64,000 bases of DNA, taken from the NCBI RefSeq assembly GCF_008973465.1, contig NZ_WBXN01000004.1:4814501-4878500 (forward strand). Reading direction: 5' to 3'. Made by a program: the position numbers and the translations under genes. This document shows positions 45,242 to 53,650 of the stretch, piece after piece (the first letter of the stretch is position 1; every line of letters begins with the position of its first letter). Source of the DNA: Streptomyces sp. SS1-1 (GTDB taxonomy: Bacteria > Actinomycetota > Actinomycetes > Streptomycetales > Streptomycetaceae). The notes beneath the pieces are model-generated. The model was not told where the DNA came from and did not search any database. It saw only the letters and a list, made by a program, of their open reading frames with translations.

Positions 45242-46123
45242 TCAGGGCACCTCGGCCGCGGCCTTCGGATCCAGCAGGGGCGCCAGCAGGTCGCCGTAGT
45301 CCTGCAGGCGCGGGGCGAGGTCCGGAGCGAGAAAGGCCAGGGAGCGGGGGGAGCTGCACTCCGCCACCTCCTCCCAGGTGACCGGCGCCGACACCAGGGG
45401 CTCGGCGCGGGCGCGCAGGGTGTAGGGGGCGGCCGTCGTCTTGCGGGCGGCGTTCTGGCTCCAGTCGACGAAGACCTTGCCTGGCCGCAGGCTCTTCGTC
45501 ATCCGGTGCACGACCAGCCGGGGCATCGCCCGCTCCGCCTCCACGGCGAGCTCCTTGGCGTACTCCGTGGCCCGCTCGGACGACACCGGCCGTACGGCCG
45601 CGCTGAGGTGCAGGCCCTTGGAGCCGGAGGTCTTGGCGTACGCCTCGATGCCGTCGGCGGCCAGCCGCTCCCGCAGCCACAGGGCGACCTCGCAGCACTC
45701 GACCACCGAGGCGGGCGCCCCGGGGTCCAGGTCGAAGACCAGCCGGTCCGCCTCACCGGGCGCCTGGATCACCCACTGGGGCGTATGGAACTCGGTGACC
45801 AGGTTCGCGGCCCACATCAGACTCGCCAGATCCTGCACCAGCACCATCCGCGCCGGCCCCTCCATGCGGGGCACCTCGGCGGTGGTGACCCAGTCGGGGG
45901 TGCCCGGCGGCACGTTCTTGGCGAAGAACAGCTGTCCGTCCGGACCGTCCGGGTAGCGCAGGAACGACACCGGCCGGTCGCGCAGATGCGGCAGCAGCAC
46001 CGGCGCGGTGGTGGCGTAGTAGTGCAGCACCTCGCCCTTGGTGAAGCCGGTCGCCGGATACAGCACCTTCTCCAGGTTGCTCAGCGCGAGCCGTCGCCCC
46101 TCCACCTCTGTGATCGGCGTCAT
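45242..46123 (-). CDS. ligD: LigD-type NHEJ polymerase domain protein
   Basis: 293 residues, corresponding to the polymerase/primase domain of LigD only; no ligase or nuclease domain. Motifs: RPVSFLRYPDGPDGQLFFAK, the catalytic VFDLDPG (Asp-x-Asp), TSGSKGLHLSAAV, and DWSQNAARKTTAAPYTLRAR. It adds nucleotides at broken ends during non-homologous end joining. It is divergent from ku with 82 bp between the starts, and so likely co-regulated. Confidence 0.94.
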   Translation of the reverse strand: MTPITEVEGRRLALSNLEKVLYPATGFTKGEVLHYYATTAPVLLPHLRDRPVSFLRYPDGPDGQLFFAKNVPPGTPDWVTTAEVPRMEGPARMVLVQDLASLMWAANLVTEFHTPQWVIQAPGEADRLVFDLDPGAPASVVECCEVALWLRERLAADGIEAYAKTSGSKGLHLSAAVRPVSSERATEYAKELAVEAERAMPRLVVHRMTKSLRPGKVFVDWSQNAARKTTAAPYTLRARAEPLVSAPVTWEEVAECSSPRSLAFLAPDLAPRLQDYGDLLAPLLDPKAAAEVP

Positions 46124-46205
46124 ACGATGAGGATTCCAGAGAAACGGATGAATATAGGAACAATCCTGGCACAACGCCCGGTGTATCGACCGAAGGGGTG
46201 CGGAA

Positions 46206-47321
46206 GTGCGATCCATCTGGAACGGCGCCATCTCGTTCGGCCTGGTCAGCATCCCCATCAAGCTGGTGAACGCCACCCAGAACCGCTCGATCTCGTTCCG
46301 GCAGATCCACACGGAGGACGGCGGCCGGATCCGCTACCGCAAGGTCTGCGAGCTGGAGGACCGCGAGGTCGGCCAGGCCGAGATCGGCAAGGGGTACGAG
46401 GACGCGGACGGCACGATCGTCCCGATCACCGACGAGGACCTGTCCCACCTCCCGCTGCCGACCGCCCGGACCATCGAGATCGTCGCCTTCGTCCCGGCCG
46501 ACCGGATCGACCCGCTCCAGATGGACGCCGCCTACTACCTCGCGGCGGGCGGGGCGCAGGCCGCCAAACCGTACACCCTGCTGCGCGAGGCGCTCAAGCG
46601 CAGCCAGAAGGTGGCCATCGCCAAGTACGCCCTGCGCGGCCGGGAGCGGCTCGGCATGCTGCGGGTCGTCGACGACGCCATCGCCATGCACGGTCTGCTG
46701 TGGCCGGACGAGGTCCGGGCCCCCGAGGGCGTCGCACCGGACACACCCGTCACCGTGAACGACAAGGAGCTCGACCTCGCGGACGCCCTGATGGACACCC
46801 TCGGCGAGATCGAGCTGGAGGAGCTGCACGACGAGTACCGCGAGGCGCTGGAGGAGGTGGTCGCCGCGAAGGTCTCCGGCGAGGCCCCGCCCGAGACCCC
46901 CGAGCCGGCGCGCTCCGGCAAGGTCCTCGACCTGATGGCCGCCCTGGAGAAGAGCGTGCGCGCGGCGAAGGAGTCGCGGGGCGAGGAACCGGCCGACTCG
47001 GGGGAGCCGGCGAAGACCTCGGAGGCGGAGGTACGGACGCTGCCGCAGCGCAAGTCCGCCCGCGCGGCCCCGAAGCAGACCTCCGGGAAGAAGTCCGCGG
47101 CCGGCGGGAAGACCGCCGCGAAGAAGACGGCCTCGTCGGCGTCGTCCGCGTCGTCCGCGTCGTCCACGTCGTCCACGTCCTCCGCGAGGAAGTCGACGTC
47201 CAAGTCCGCCCAGGGCGCGAAGAAGTCGACGGCCAAGAGCACCGCCAAGACGACGGCGAAGACGACGGCGGCCAGGAAGCCCGCGGCCAAGAAGACGGCT
47301 TCCCGGAAACGGTCGGCGTGA
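46206..47321 (+). CDS. ku: Non-homologous end-joining protein Ku
   Basis: 371 residues, longer than minimal bacterial Ku (~270) by a C-terminal tail. The core starts with GTG: MRSIWNGAISFGLVSIPIKL; the core ends near GKVLDLMAALEKSV. The tail (from ~275) has a Ser/Thr run and a Lys/Ala-rich end such as KKSTAKSTAKTTAKTTAARK, like histone H1 tails, which in mycobacterial and Streptomyces Ku strengthens DNA binding. The stop codon lies within a 28-bp tandem repeat that goes on into the intergenic region. Confidence 0.96.
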   Translation: MRSIWNGAISFGLVSIPIKLVNATQNRSISFRQIHTEDGGRIRYRKVCELEDREVGQAEIGKGYEDADGTIVPITDEDLSHLPLPTARTIEIVAFVPADRIDPLQMDAAYYLAAGGAQAAKPYTLLREALKRSQKVAIAKYALRGRERLGMLRVVDDAIAMHGLLWPDEVRAPEGVAPDTPVTVNDKELDLADALMDTLGEIELEELHDEYREALEEVVAAKVSGEAPPETPEPARSGKVLDLMAALEKSVRAAKESRGEEPADSGEPAKTSEAEVRTLPQRKSARAAPKQTSGKKSAAGGKTAAKKTASSASSASSASSTSSTSSARKSTSKSAQGAKKSTAKSTAKTTAKTTAARKPAAKKTASRKRSA

Positions 47322-47470
47322 GGCGGTCTTCCGGAGACGGCCGGCATGGGACGGCCTTCCGCGAACGGCCGGCGCGGGACGGCCTTCCGGGCATGGTCTG
47401 CGTGGGACGGCCTTCCGCGAACGGTCGGCGTGGGACGGCCTTCCGGAAACGGTCGGCGTGAGCCGGTCCC
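47283..47470. repeat. 28-bp tandem repeat at the 3' end of ku
   Basis: Units begin at 47283 (partial), 47311, 47339, 47367, 47395, 47423 and 47451, an exact period of 28. The unit is of the form GGTCGGCGTGGGACGGCCTT CCGCGAAC with 70-95% identity. The first units code for the last residues of Ku; the rest is noncoding and reaches the thioesterase stop. The period is not a multiple of three. Confidence 0.92.
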
Positions 47471-47476
47471 GTCCGC

Positions 47477-48226
47477 TCAGGCCAGCCGCTCGGCGAGCAG
47501 GGCCAGCACCTCCCGCTTGCGCGGGGTGAGGTAGAAGTGACCGCCCTCGAAGGCCCGCACCTCCAGGTCCCCCGAGGTGACGTCCGCCCAGGACGCCAGG
47601 TTCTCGACCGGGCACACCGGATCGCGGTCCCCGCCGCAGGCGGTCACCGGGACGGCCAGCCGGCGCAGCGGGGCCGGGCGGTGGGCCGCCAGCAGCCGGA
47701 AGTCCGCGCGCAGCGCCGGCATGATCACGGGCCGCAGCTCGGGATGGTCGTACACGGCGGCACCGGCGGGATCGAGCCTGCGCAAGAGCCGCAGGATCTC
47801 GTCGTCGTCCGGGGCCGGACGCGCCGCGAGCTCGTGCGGGCCGCGCGGTCGCGCCCGCCCCGACACCACGAGCCGGACCAGGCCGACGCCCGCGTCCTCC
47901 AGCCGGCCGGCCACCTCGTACGCCACCGCCGAGCCCATGCTGTGCCCGAACAGCGCCAGGGGCAGCCCGTCCGCCGCCTCCTGGAGCAGCGCCTCGGCGA
48001 TCACGCCGGCCAGCTCCTCCATCGTCGCCGGGCACGGGTCGTCCAGCCGGTCCTGGCGGCCGGGGTACTGCACCGACAGCACCTCGAGCCAGGGCGGGGC
48101 CGGCGCCGTCCAGCCGTGAAAGAAGCCGGCGGCCCCGCCAGCGTGCGGGAAGCACACCAGACGCGTCCGCGCACCGGGGGAGCGCACGCCCCGCAGCCAC
48201 CGGGTCCGCATGCCGGGCACGGTCAC
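47477..48226 (-). CDS. Type II thioesterase (alpha/beta hydrolase)
   Basis: 249 residues. LVCFPHAGGAAGFF (oxyanion region), FGHSMGSAVAYEV with Ser96, GGDRDPVCPVEN (Asp) and EGGHFYLTP (His) build the triad of TesA-like thioesterases such as those that clear misloaded carrier proteins in polyketide or nonribosomal peptide synthesis. No such synthase is in the window, so its partner must be elsewhere. The start is a GTG at 48226; just upstream is a 15-bp tandem repeat. Confidence 0.92.
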   Translation of the reverse strand: MTVPGMRTRWLRGVRSPGARTRLVCFPHAGGAAGFFHGWTAPAPPWLEVLSVQYPGRQDRLDDPCPATMEELAGVIAEALLQEAADGLPLALFGHSMGSAVAYEVAGRLEDAGVGLVRLVVSGRARPRGPHELAARPAPDDDEILRLLRRLDPAGAAVYDHPELRPVIMPALRADFRLLAAHRPAPLRRLAVPVTACGGDRDPVCPVENLASWADVTSGDLEVRAFEGGHFYLTPRKREVLALLAERLA

Positions 48227-48241
48227 GAGGCGCCCCCGGTC

Positions 48242-48318
48242 ATGGGGAGTCCGGTCGCGGGGAGTCCGGTCATCGGGAGTCCGGCCACGAGGAGTCTGGC
48301 CATGGGAGTCCGGTCATG
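48242..48318. repeat. 15-bp tandem repeat upstream of the thioesterase
   Basis: GAGTCCGG-containing units start at 48247, 48262, 48277, 48292 and 48306 (periods 15, 15, 15, 14) with unit GGGAGTCCGGTCATC and small changes. It lies directly before the thioesterase start on that gene's upstream side. Confidence 0.88.
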
Positions 48319-48766
48319 AGGTCACCCCGCGCCCGAGGGTGCGTGCCGGAGCGGGGCATGTTCTGACGGCCACCTGAGCACTCCCGTCGCATAGGGATCC
48401 CGACCGGGAACTGTAGTTCGACCCGGCGGCCGCCGCCGCCCCGCGCACGCAAACCGGCCGAGAAACCTCCCCACCAGGCGCCCCGCACGCCCCGGCACCC
48501 GGTGATCACCGGCCCGCGGGTCCACCCGACGGGCCGTCACGGCGACGATCTCGTAGACACCTACGAACGTTTGCGGTCACCGGACCACCCGCCGCCCGCT
48601 GACCGGTTCGCACCCTTGCTCCATTTCGCGGCTCCGTGCCCGCCCCGCAGGGCCGGAGTGGCCGTACGGGCTTGCCCGATGGGCTGGTCCGACCAACTCG
48701 CCCCTCCCTAGGATGGGTTGTCGGCGAGGTGATCCTCCTCGGCCGGCCCTGCCACTGGGGGAAACG
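48319..48766. other. Intergenic region without visible gene
   Basis: About 450 bases between the thioesterase (leftward) and the methyltransferase (rightward). No convincing coding frame or clear promoter boxes; GC-rich with a few short palindromes. It must contain both promoters. Confidence 0.45.
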
Positions 48767-49585
48767 ATGGAGCCTGGAAAGCTGTCCACATCGATCGACG
48801 CCGCGGTGCCGACAGCGGCGCGCATGTACGACCACTATCTCGGCGGCAAGGACAACTACGCCTCCGACCGAGCGGCCTGCGAGGAACTGGACAAGGTCGT
48901 CCCCAGTACCCGGGCCCTCGCCGTGAACAACCGGCGTTTCCTCCAGCGGGCCGTCCGCACCCTCGCCGGTGAGTACGGCATCCGCCAGTTCCTGGACCAC
49001 GGCTCCGGTCTGCCCACCCAGAACAACGTCCACCAGGTCGCGCAGGAGGTGGACCCCGAGTCGCGCGTCATCTACGTCGACAACGACCCGATGGTCCTCG
49101 TCCACGGCCGCGCCCTGCTCGACCAGAACGACCGCACCGCCGTCATCCACGCCGACATGCGCGACACCGACGGCATCTTCGACCATCCCGACACCAAGCG
49201 CCTGATCGACTTCTCGCAGCCGGTCGCCGTGCTGTTCAACTCGGTGTTCCACTGCATCCCGGACAGCGACACCGACGGCCCGCTCGCCGTGGCCCGCCGC
49301 GTCCGCGAGCGGCTCGCGCCCGGCAGCTTCATGCTGATGTGCCAGCTGGTCAGCGAGGACCCCGAGGTCCGTAAGTTCGTCACCGACTTCATGGACCAGG
49401 CGACCCAGGGCCACTGGGGTCAGGTGCGCCAGGAGAAGGACGTCGAGGCGTACTTCGAGGGCCTGGAGATCCTGGAGCCCGGCCTGGTCGAGGTCTCCAC
49501 ATGGCGTCCCGACAACGAGGTGGCGCCCCGTCAGCAGACGCAGGAGTGGATCGAGTTCGGCGGCATCGGCCGCCTGCCGCTGTAA
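48767..49585 (+). CDS. SAM-dependent methyltransferase, SAV2177/DUF574 family
   Basis: 272 residues. Typical family start: AARMYDHYLGGKDNYASDR; motif I IRQFLDHGSGLPTQNNVHQV; VIYVDNDPMVLVHGRALL; ATQGHWGQVRQEKDVEAYF at the end. The family is very common in Streptomyces and of unknown substrate. GGGGGAAACG precedes the ATG 48767. It is closed by a terminator shared with the convergent regulator gene. Confidence 0.92.
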   Translation: MEPGKLSTSIDAAVPTAARMYDHYLGGKDNYASDRAACEELDKVVPSTRALAVNNRRFLQRAVRTLAGEYGIRQFLDHGSGLPTQNNVHQVAQEVDPESRVIYVDNDPMVLVHGRALLDQNDRTAVIHADMRDTDGIFDHPDTKRLIDFSQPVAVLFNSVFHCIPDSDTDGPLAVARRVRERLAPGSFMLMCQLVSEDPEVRKFVTDFMDQATQGHWGQVRQEKDVEAYFEGLEILEPGLVEVSTWRPDNEVAPRQQTQEWIEFGGIGRLPL

Positions 49586-49609
49586 CGCGGCCGCCCGCAC
49601 CGCACCGCC

Positions 49610-49639
49610 GTCCGGGGCTCTCGCAAGGGAGCCCCGGAC
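49610..49639. terminator. Bidirectional terminator
   Basis: GTCCGGGGCTC (49610-49620) and GAGCCCCGGAC (49629-49639) with an 8-base loop, between convergent genes. Confidence 0.88.
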
Positions 49640-49655
49640 GCGTGTCACGGGCGCG

Positions 49656-50567
49656 TCAGGCGTACCGCTTCATCGTCTCGCGCAGCCGCTCCAGCGACTG
49701 CCGCGGATCGAGGGCCTCGTCGCCCAGGCGGTCCAGCGCGAGCCGGTACTCCTCCGTCTCGTCCTGGTCCTCCAGGAACGCGGCGCTCTTGATGTGCTCC
49801 AGGTACACGATGTCCGGCAGGTCCACGCCGCCGAACCGGAGATAGGTGATCGGGATGGCGGGCGCGGACGCGTTCGTCACGTCCAGCGGCACGATCTGCA
49901 CGGTCACATGGGGCCGCTGCGCCATCTCGACGAGGTACTCCAGCTGCTCGTGCATCACCGCGGGGCTGCCGAGGACCCGCAGCAGCACCGACTCGTCCAC
50001 GATCGCCCACAGCCGGGGCGCGTCGGACCGGTGCAGCAGCTCACGGCGGCGCATGCGCAGCTCCACCCGCCGCTGCACCTCGCGCGCGGAGGCCGTGGGC
50101 AATCCGCGCTCCACGACGGCCCGCGTGTAGTCCTCGGTCTGCAGCAGACCGGGCACGTACTGGAGCTCGAAGGTACGGATGGCGGTGGCGGCCTCCTGGA
50201 GCCCCACCAGCCGGTCGAACCACTCCGGCATCAGCCGCTTGTCGTAGCGCTGCCACCATCCGGGCTCGTTGGCGCGCTTGAGCAGCTGCAGCAGCACGGA
50301 GGCCTCGTACGCCTCGGTGCGGTACAGCTCCAGCAGCGCGCGGACGTCCGCCTCGGTGGGCGGCTTGCGGCCCTTGCCCGACTCGATGCGCGACAGCTTC
50401 GCCGGGCTGAATCCGGCGGCCCGCGCCGCCTGGTCCTGGGAGAGCCCGGCGTCCTCGCGGATACCCGCCAGCTGCACGCCGACCAGCATCTTCAGCAGGG
50501 TGGGCGCGGGCTCGGTCCGACTGAGATACGGCTCGAGGCGGGAAATGCGAGGTGACTCGGAGGACAT
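49656..50567 (-). CDS. XRE regulator with Scr1-type (DUF5753) domain
   Basis: 303 residues. HTH at ~32-78: LAGIREDAGLSQDQAARAAG, FSPAKLSRIESGKGRKPPTE. The rest is the Scr1/DUF5753 domain: WFDRLVGLQEAATAIRTFEL, VPGLLQTEDYTRAVVERGLP, and a C-terminal PDIVYLEHIKSAAFLEDQDE. This is the WhiJ/AbaA-like regulator type that is linked to small DUF397 proteins in Streptomyces. DUF397 and an ATP-binding anti-sigma-like protein are encoded right next to it. Confidence 0.95.
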   Translation of the reverse strand: MSSESPRISRLEPYLSRTEPAPTLLKMLVGVQLAGIREDAGLSQDQAARAAGFSPAKLSRIESGKGRKPPTEADVRALLELYRTEAYEASVLLQLLKRANEPGWWQRYDKRLMPEWFDRLVGLQEAATAIRTFELQYVPGLLQTEDYTRAVVERGLPTASAREVQRRVELRMRRRELLHRSDAPRLWAIVDESVLLRVLGSPAVMHEQLEYLVEMAQRPHVTVQIVPLDVTNASAPAIPITYLRFGGVDLPDIVYLEHIKSAAFLEDQDETEEYRLALDRLGDEALDPRQSLERLRETMKRYA

Positions 50568-50705
50568 CCTGACTCCCCGTAGACGGGCATACGACAGACT
50601 GCATTATCGCATCTCGACGCCTTCCGCCGCCCGGCCCCGTCGGAAGTGGCGGCCTCAACTTCCGTTTCGCGCACGGAACTCGGGGCGCCGACACGCCCCG
50701 GGCGG

Positions 50706-50775
50706 GGGCGCCGCCGCCTCCCCCGAAGAGCCGCGGCGCCCCCTCTGACCGGCCCCCCTCACGGAGGGGAGCCGG
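50706..50775. terminator. Two hairpins between DUF397 and the XRE gene
   Basis: GGGCGCCGCCGC with GCCGCGGCGCCC (about 50706-50741) and CCGGCCCCCCTC with GAGGGGAGCCGG (50749-50775). They lie downstream of the DUF397 stop, where transcripts from that gene would end before the regulator gene. Confidence 0.65.
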
Positions 50776-50829
50776 TGTCCGTGACCGGCCGGTGCCGGCC
50801 GGTGCCTCCGAAGCGGTGACCGTCGGTCG

Positions 50830-51060
50830 TCACGCCAGGTGGTCGAACTCACCGTCCTTGGCGCCCGCCAGGAACGCGGAGATCTCACCCGGGGTGTACA
50901 CGAGCGCGGGGCCGTCGGGGTCGCGGGAGTTGCGCAGTGCGACACGCCCGTCGGCCAGAGCCGCCACTTCGACGCAGTTGCCCTCGGCATTGCTGTGCCG
51001 GCTCTTGATCCAACGGACGCCCAACGAGCTGGCCCGTACGCCGTTCGGTGCTGTTGGCAC
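50830..51060 (-). CDS. DUF397 protein
   Basis: 76 residues. Family pattern: WIKSRHSNAEGNCVEVA, GRVALRNSRDPDGPALVYTP, EISAFLAGAKDGEFDHLA. DUF397 proteins accompany Scr1/WhiJ-like regulators and are thought to bind them and change their DNA binding. The GTG at 51060 follows AAGGAG (51068-51073) and is the most likely start; a longer GTG frame exists. Confidence 0.92.
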   Translation of the reverse strand: MPTAPNGVRASSLGVRWIKSRHSNAEGNCVEVAALADGRVALRNSRDPDGPALVYTPGEISAFLAGAKDGEFDHLA

Positions 51061-51257
51061 TGCACTCTCCTTGCTCACGTTCCGCCACGCGCACGCCCCT
51101 CCGCCTCGCCGGGCCCCGGGCATGCCACGTGCTCTGCGATGACATTCCACGCGCAATTTCCCGTGAAATTGCACGAGGAGGCCTTCGTCGTGGATAATAG
51201 CCGTGCCGTCAACTGCGGTGCAGACGCCCCGTCATGACCGTGTATCAGGGAGACGCT

Positions 51258-51833
51258 GTGTCCTTACCTGCGTACGAAGGCCTCCGACCGCCCGGCAGTG
51301 CCGCGTCCCCCACGAGACCGGCGCGCCCCCTCGGCAACGCCGTACGAAGCCTCGGTTCCGGCACCCAGGCGCCCCGCATCGCGCCCCTGCCGCCCGCAGG
51401 GCCGGCCTCCCCGTACGCGGAGACCCCCCGCCCCGTGGCCCTGCGCCTCACCGGCGCCGAACAGGGCTGCGCCCAGGCCCGCGACCTCGTCCGCCGCACC
51501 CTGGACGACTGGTCCCTCGGCCACTGCACCGCCGACGCGCTCACGGTCGTCACCGAACTCCTGGCCAACGCCGTCCTGCACGCCGCCCGTCCCACCGGGG
51601 GCGACGGCGACATCTGGCTCCGCCTCAGCCTGCGCCGCCCGGCACACCTCGTCTGCGCGGTCATCGACCCGAGCGACAGCCCGCCGGTCTACCCCCACAC
51701 CAGCGACCCCTTCGACGAACACGGCCGCGGCCTGCGCATCATCGACGCCCTGACCGAACACTGGGGCTGGACCCGGCGCCCCCCGGCGGGCAAGACGGTC
51801 TGGGCGATGCTCCGCACGGACGCCCCGACCTGA
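51258..51833 (+). CDS. ATP-binding anti-sigma-like regulator
   Basis: 191 residues. HATPase_c_2 fold: ARDLVRRTLDDWSLGHCTAD, then the N box VVTELLANAVLHAA, and G boxes VIDPSDSPPV and DEHGRGLRIIDALT. No kinase-specific H box, so it is of the RsbW/SpoIIAB-like type. The GTG at 51258 follows CAGGGAGA. It forms a divergent trio with DUF397 and the Scr1-type regulator, a group known in Streptomyces development clusters. Confidence 0.9.
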   Translation: MSLPAYEGLRPPGSAASPTRPARPLGNAVRSLGSGTQAPRIAPLPPAGPASPYAETPRPVALRLTGAEQGCAQARDLVRRTLDDWSLGHCTADALTVVTELLANAVLHAARPTGGDGDIWLRLSLRRPAHLVCAVIDPSDSPPVYPHTSDPFDEHGRGLRIIDALTEHWGWTRRPPAGKTVWAMLRTDAPT

Positions 51834-51906
51834 AGCCCTCGCTGCCCACGGTGCGTCTGGTTGTAGACGGCACGTACCACGCCGTCCCGCACGTCAGGAG
51901 CACCCC

Positions 51907-52384
51907 ATGTCCAGCACCCCGCTGATGCCCCTCACGAGCCACATCGAGGGCAAGAACGCCCTCGTGGCACGAGCGCCAAGAAGCTCACGGCCGGCTTCCT
52001 GACCGGCGGCGCCTCACTCCTGGCCACCGGCGTACGCAGCTCCGACGCCGGCACCGAGACGATCCCGGTCCGCAACATCTCCAGCGTGGTGACCAAGCGC
52101 GACGGCTTCATGTTCACCAAGGTCGTGGTCGTGGCATCGGGCAACAACATCGACTTCCGCGTCCCACACGACGCGGCACCCCGCATCAAGTCCCTGCTCA
52201 CGGACCTGATCCTGGGCAAGATCCCCCCTCCGAGCAACCGTCGGCCCCCGCCCCGGCTTCCGCACCACAGCCGACGACCACCCCCGTCGAACAGCTCCGC
52301 CAACTGGCCGAACTGAGGGACGCGGGCATCCTCTCGGACGAGGAGTTCACGACGAAGAAGGCGGAGATCCTGGCCCGCATGTGA
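51907..52384 (+). pseudogene. SHOCT-domain protein, deleted and frameshifted
   Basis: The start MSSTPLMPLTSHIEGKNALV is followed too early by KKLTAGFLTGGASLLATGVR in another frame, where TETIPVRNISSVVTKRDGF and HDAAPRIKSLLTDLILGKI follow. After a C-rich run near 52,225-52,232 the frame changes again and the SHOCT tail EQLRQLAELRDAGILSDEEF appears, ending at 52384. So a deletion of perhaps 15-20 codons near 51,962 and a one-base indel in a C run have destroyed it. The family is common in Streptomyces. Confidence 0.8.
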
Positions 52385-52638
52385 CGGACGCGCCCGGGCC
52401 GGCGACGGAGAGGGACGAGTGCAGGTGTCCTCCCCGAAACCCTAGAGTCGCGAACGTCGAAACCCGTTGAGGAACGAGCATTTCGCCGGACGGTAGGACA
52501 GGTGAGACACCCGCGAATCTCGCTGTCCCATCTGTCTGTTCTGTCTGTGCAAGTCAGTGTTCCAACCGGACAGCCAGACACATGAGACGTGACAGCCTGA
52601 TGGCGTCCTGCCGGGCGCCGCTCCGAGCGGTAAGAGAT

Positions 52639-52814
52639 GACCTTCGACGCTCGGCGCAACCGACGTGGCTCAACGCCGGTGTCGACCCGGCCGAGGGGCC
52701 GAGCGCGCAGGCAACAGCGTGAAGGTCCTGCTGACCCGCTACGCGAAGTGCCTCGACGGACGGCAGAACGTCGCCAACCGGCGCATCGAGGACCTGTTGC
52801 GCGAGTACGAATGA
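52639..52814 (+). pseudogene. C-terminal relic of a tyrosine integrase
   Basis: DLRRSAQPTWLNAGVDPAE is followed, after a missing base near 52,695, by ERAGNSVKVLLTRYAKCLDG and RQNVANRRIEDLLREYE-stop. This is the C-terminus of actinobacterial element integrases (the catalytic Arg-His segment and the tail after the Tyr). Nothing of the N-terminal and middle part is visible upstream, so it is a truncated, shifted remnant. It lies 1.1 kb from the tRNA fragment and on the chromosome side of it. Confidence 0.82.
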
Positions 52815-52829
52815 CGTCACCTGCCTCGG

Positions 52830-52866
52830 CACTGGAGTCCCTGGAGTCTTTCCAGGGGCTCCAGTG
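52830..52866. terminator. Hairpin after the integrase relic
   Basis: CACTGGAG (52830-52837) and CTCCAGTG (52859-52866), with inner CCCTGGA and TCCAGGG: a two-part stem 16 bases after the relic's stop. Confidence 0.75.
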
Positions 52867-52903
52867 TCATCTGAGACCGTCCGTGGGAACGGGCGCGGTC
52901 TCG

Positions 52904-53650
52904 TCAGTCCCATCGGGTGGTGATGGCTTCCTCGACACTGAAGACCACGTCGCACTCGGCGCACTGTGCGTTGCCGAAGACGTAGGTCAACTTGTGCGCG
53001 ATGCCGGGGTGGCCGTCCGCGAGCGCGCGCGAGTGGAGGGTTCGGGCCAGCCCGAACAGGGCTTCGGGGGACCGGGGCTGCAGCGGTACCCTTCTCGCCG
53101 CGGACTGCTCCATGTACATGCTGTCCATGGTGGAGAAGAAGCCGTCCTCTCCGAGGACGATGAAGTTCTCTGAGGCGCATGCAGGACAGGGGACCTCGTA
53201 CTCCCCATGGTGCACTCCGTCGAGCTCCTCGCCCCAGACCTCGACACCCTGAAGACTCAGAAGCGTGGCCAGCAAGTCGATGTAAGTCCCCGGGGCGTCA
53301 GCGAGTGTGGGGTCCTGAAGGGCTTCCTCGGTCAGTCGGATCAGCTCGGATATCTGCGAGGCGTAGGTCACCCGGGGATCTCTTCCGTCGTAGGGCCGGT
53401 CCGAGCTGGCCATGATCGAGCCGGCCAGATACAGCGGCGCCTGACGATACGGGGGCGGCCATTGCCGCGCCATCCTGGTCAGAGAGGGCAGGGCCGCGTA
53501 GCTCGCCGAGTAGACAGTGCCCTGATGGCACAGCCGGGACCACAGTTCGTCCCAGTCGGGGCCCAGCGGGTCCGCACTCGCTCCATCGAGCAGGCGGGGG
53601 ATGTCTTCTGCGGTGCCATAGGCGTGGTGAAGCCGAGACCAGTCAGTCAT
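52904..53650 (-). CDS. Conserved hypothetical protein with zinc-knuckle Cys pairs
   Basis: 248 residues, family not named. It begins MTDWSRLHHAYGTAEDIPRL and continues LWSRLCHQGTVYSASYAALP; helical, HEAT-like composition in the first two thirds. EVPCPACASENFIVL and FGNAQCAECDVVF supply two Cys pairs that could hold zinc. Start ATG 53650 fits the conserved beginning; the frame is open for a further 100 bases upstream. It sits between two element remnants. Immunity or stress function is possible but unproven. Confidence 0.72.
   Translation of the reverse strand: MTDWSRLHHAYGTAEDIPRLLDGASADPLGPDWDELWSRLCHQGTVYSASYAALPSLTRMARQWPPPYRQAPLYLAGSIMASSDRPYDGRDPRVTYASQISELIRLTEEALQDPTLADAPGTYIDLLATLLSLQGVEVWGEELDGVHHGEYEVPCPACASENFIVLGEDGFFSTMDSMYMEQSAARRVPLQPRSPEALFGLARTLHSRALADGHPGIAHKLTYVFGNAQCAECDVVFSVEEAITTRWD

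Noticed and set aside
47283..47470. Regular repeats as a CRISPR array
   Set aside because: The 28-bp units are directly adjacent with no unique spacers and no cas genes occur; it is a tandem repeat.
47477..48226. Part of a polyketide or nonribosomal peptide cluster
   Set aside because: The type II thioesterase is isolated; no synthase, carrier or tailoring genes surround it.
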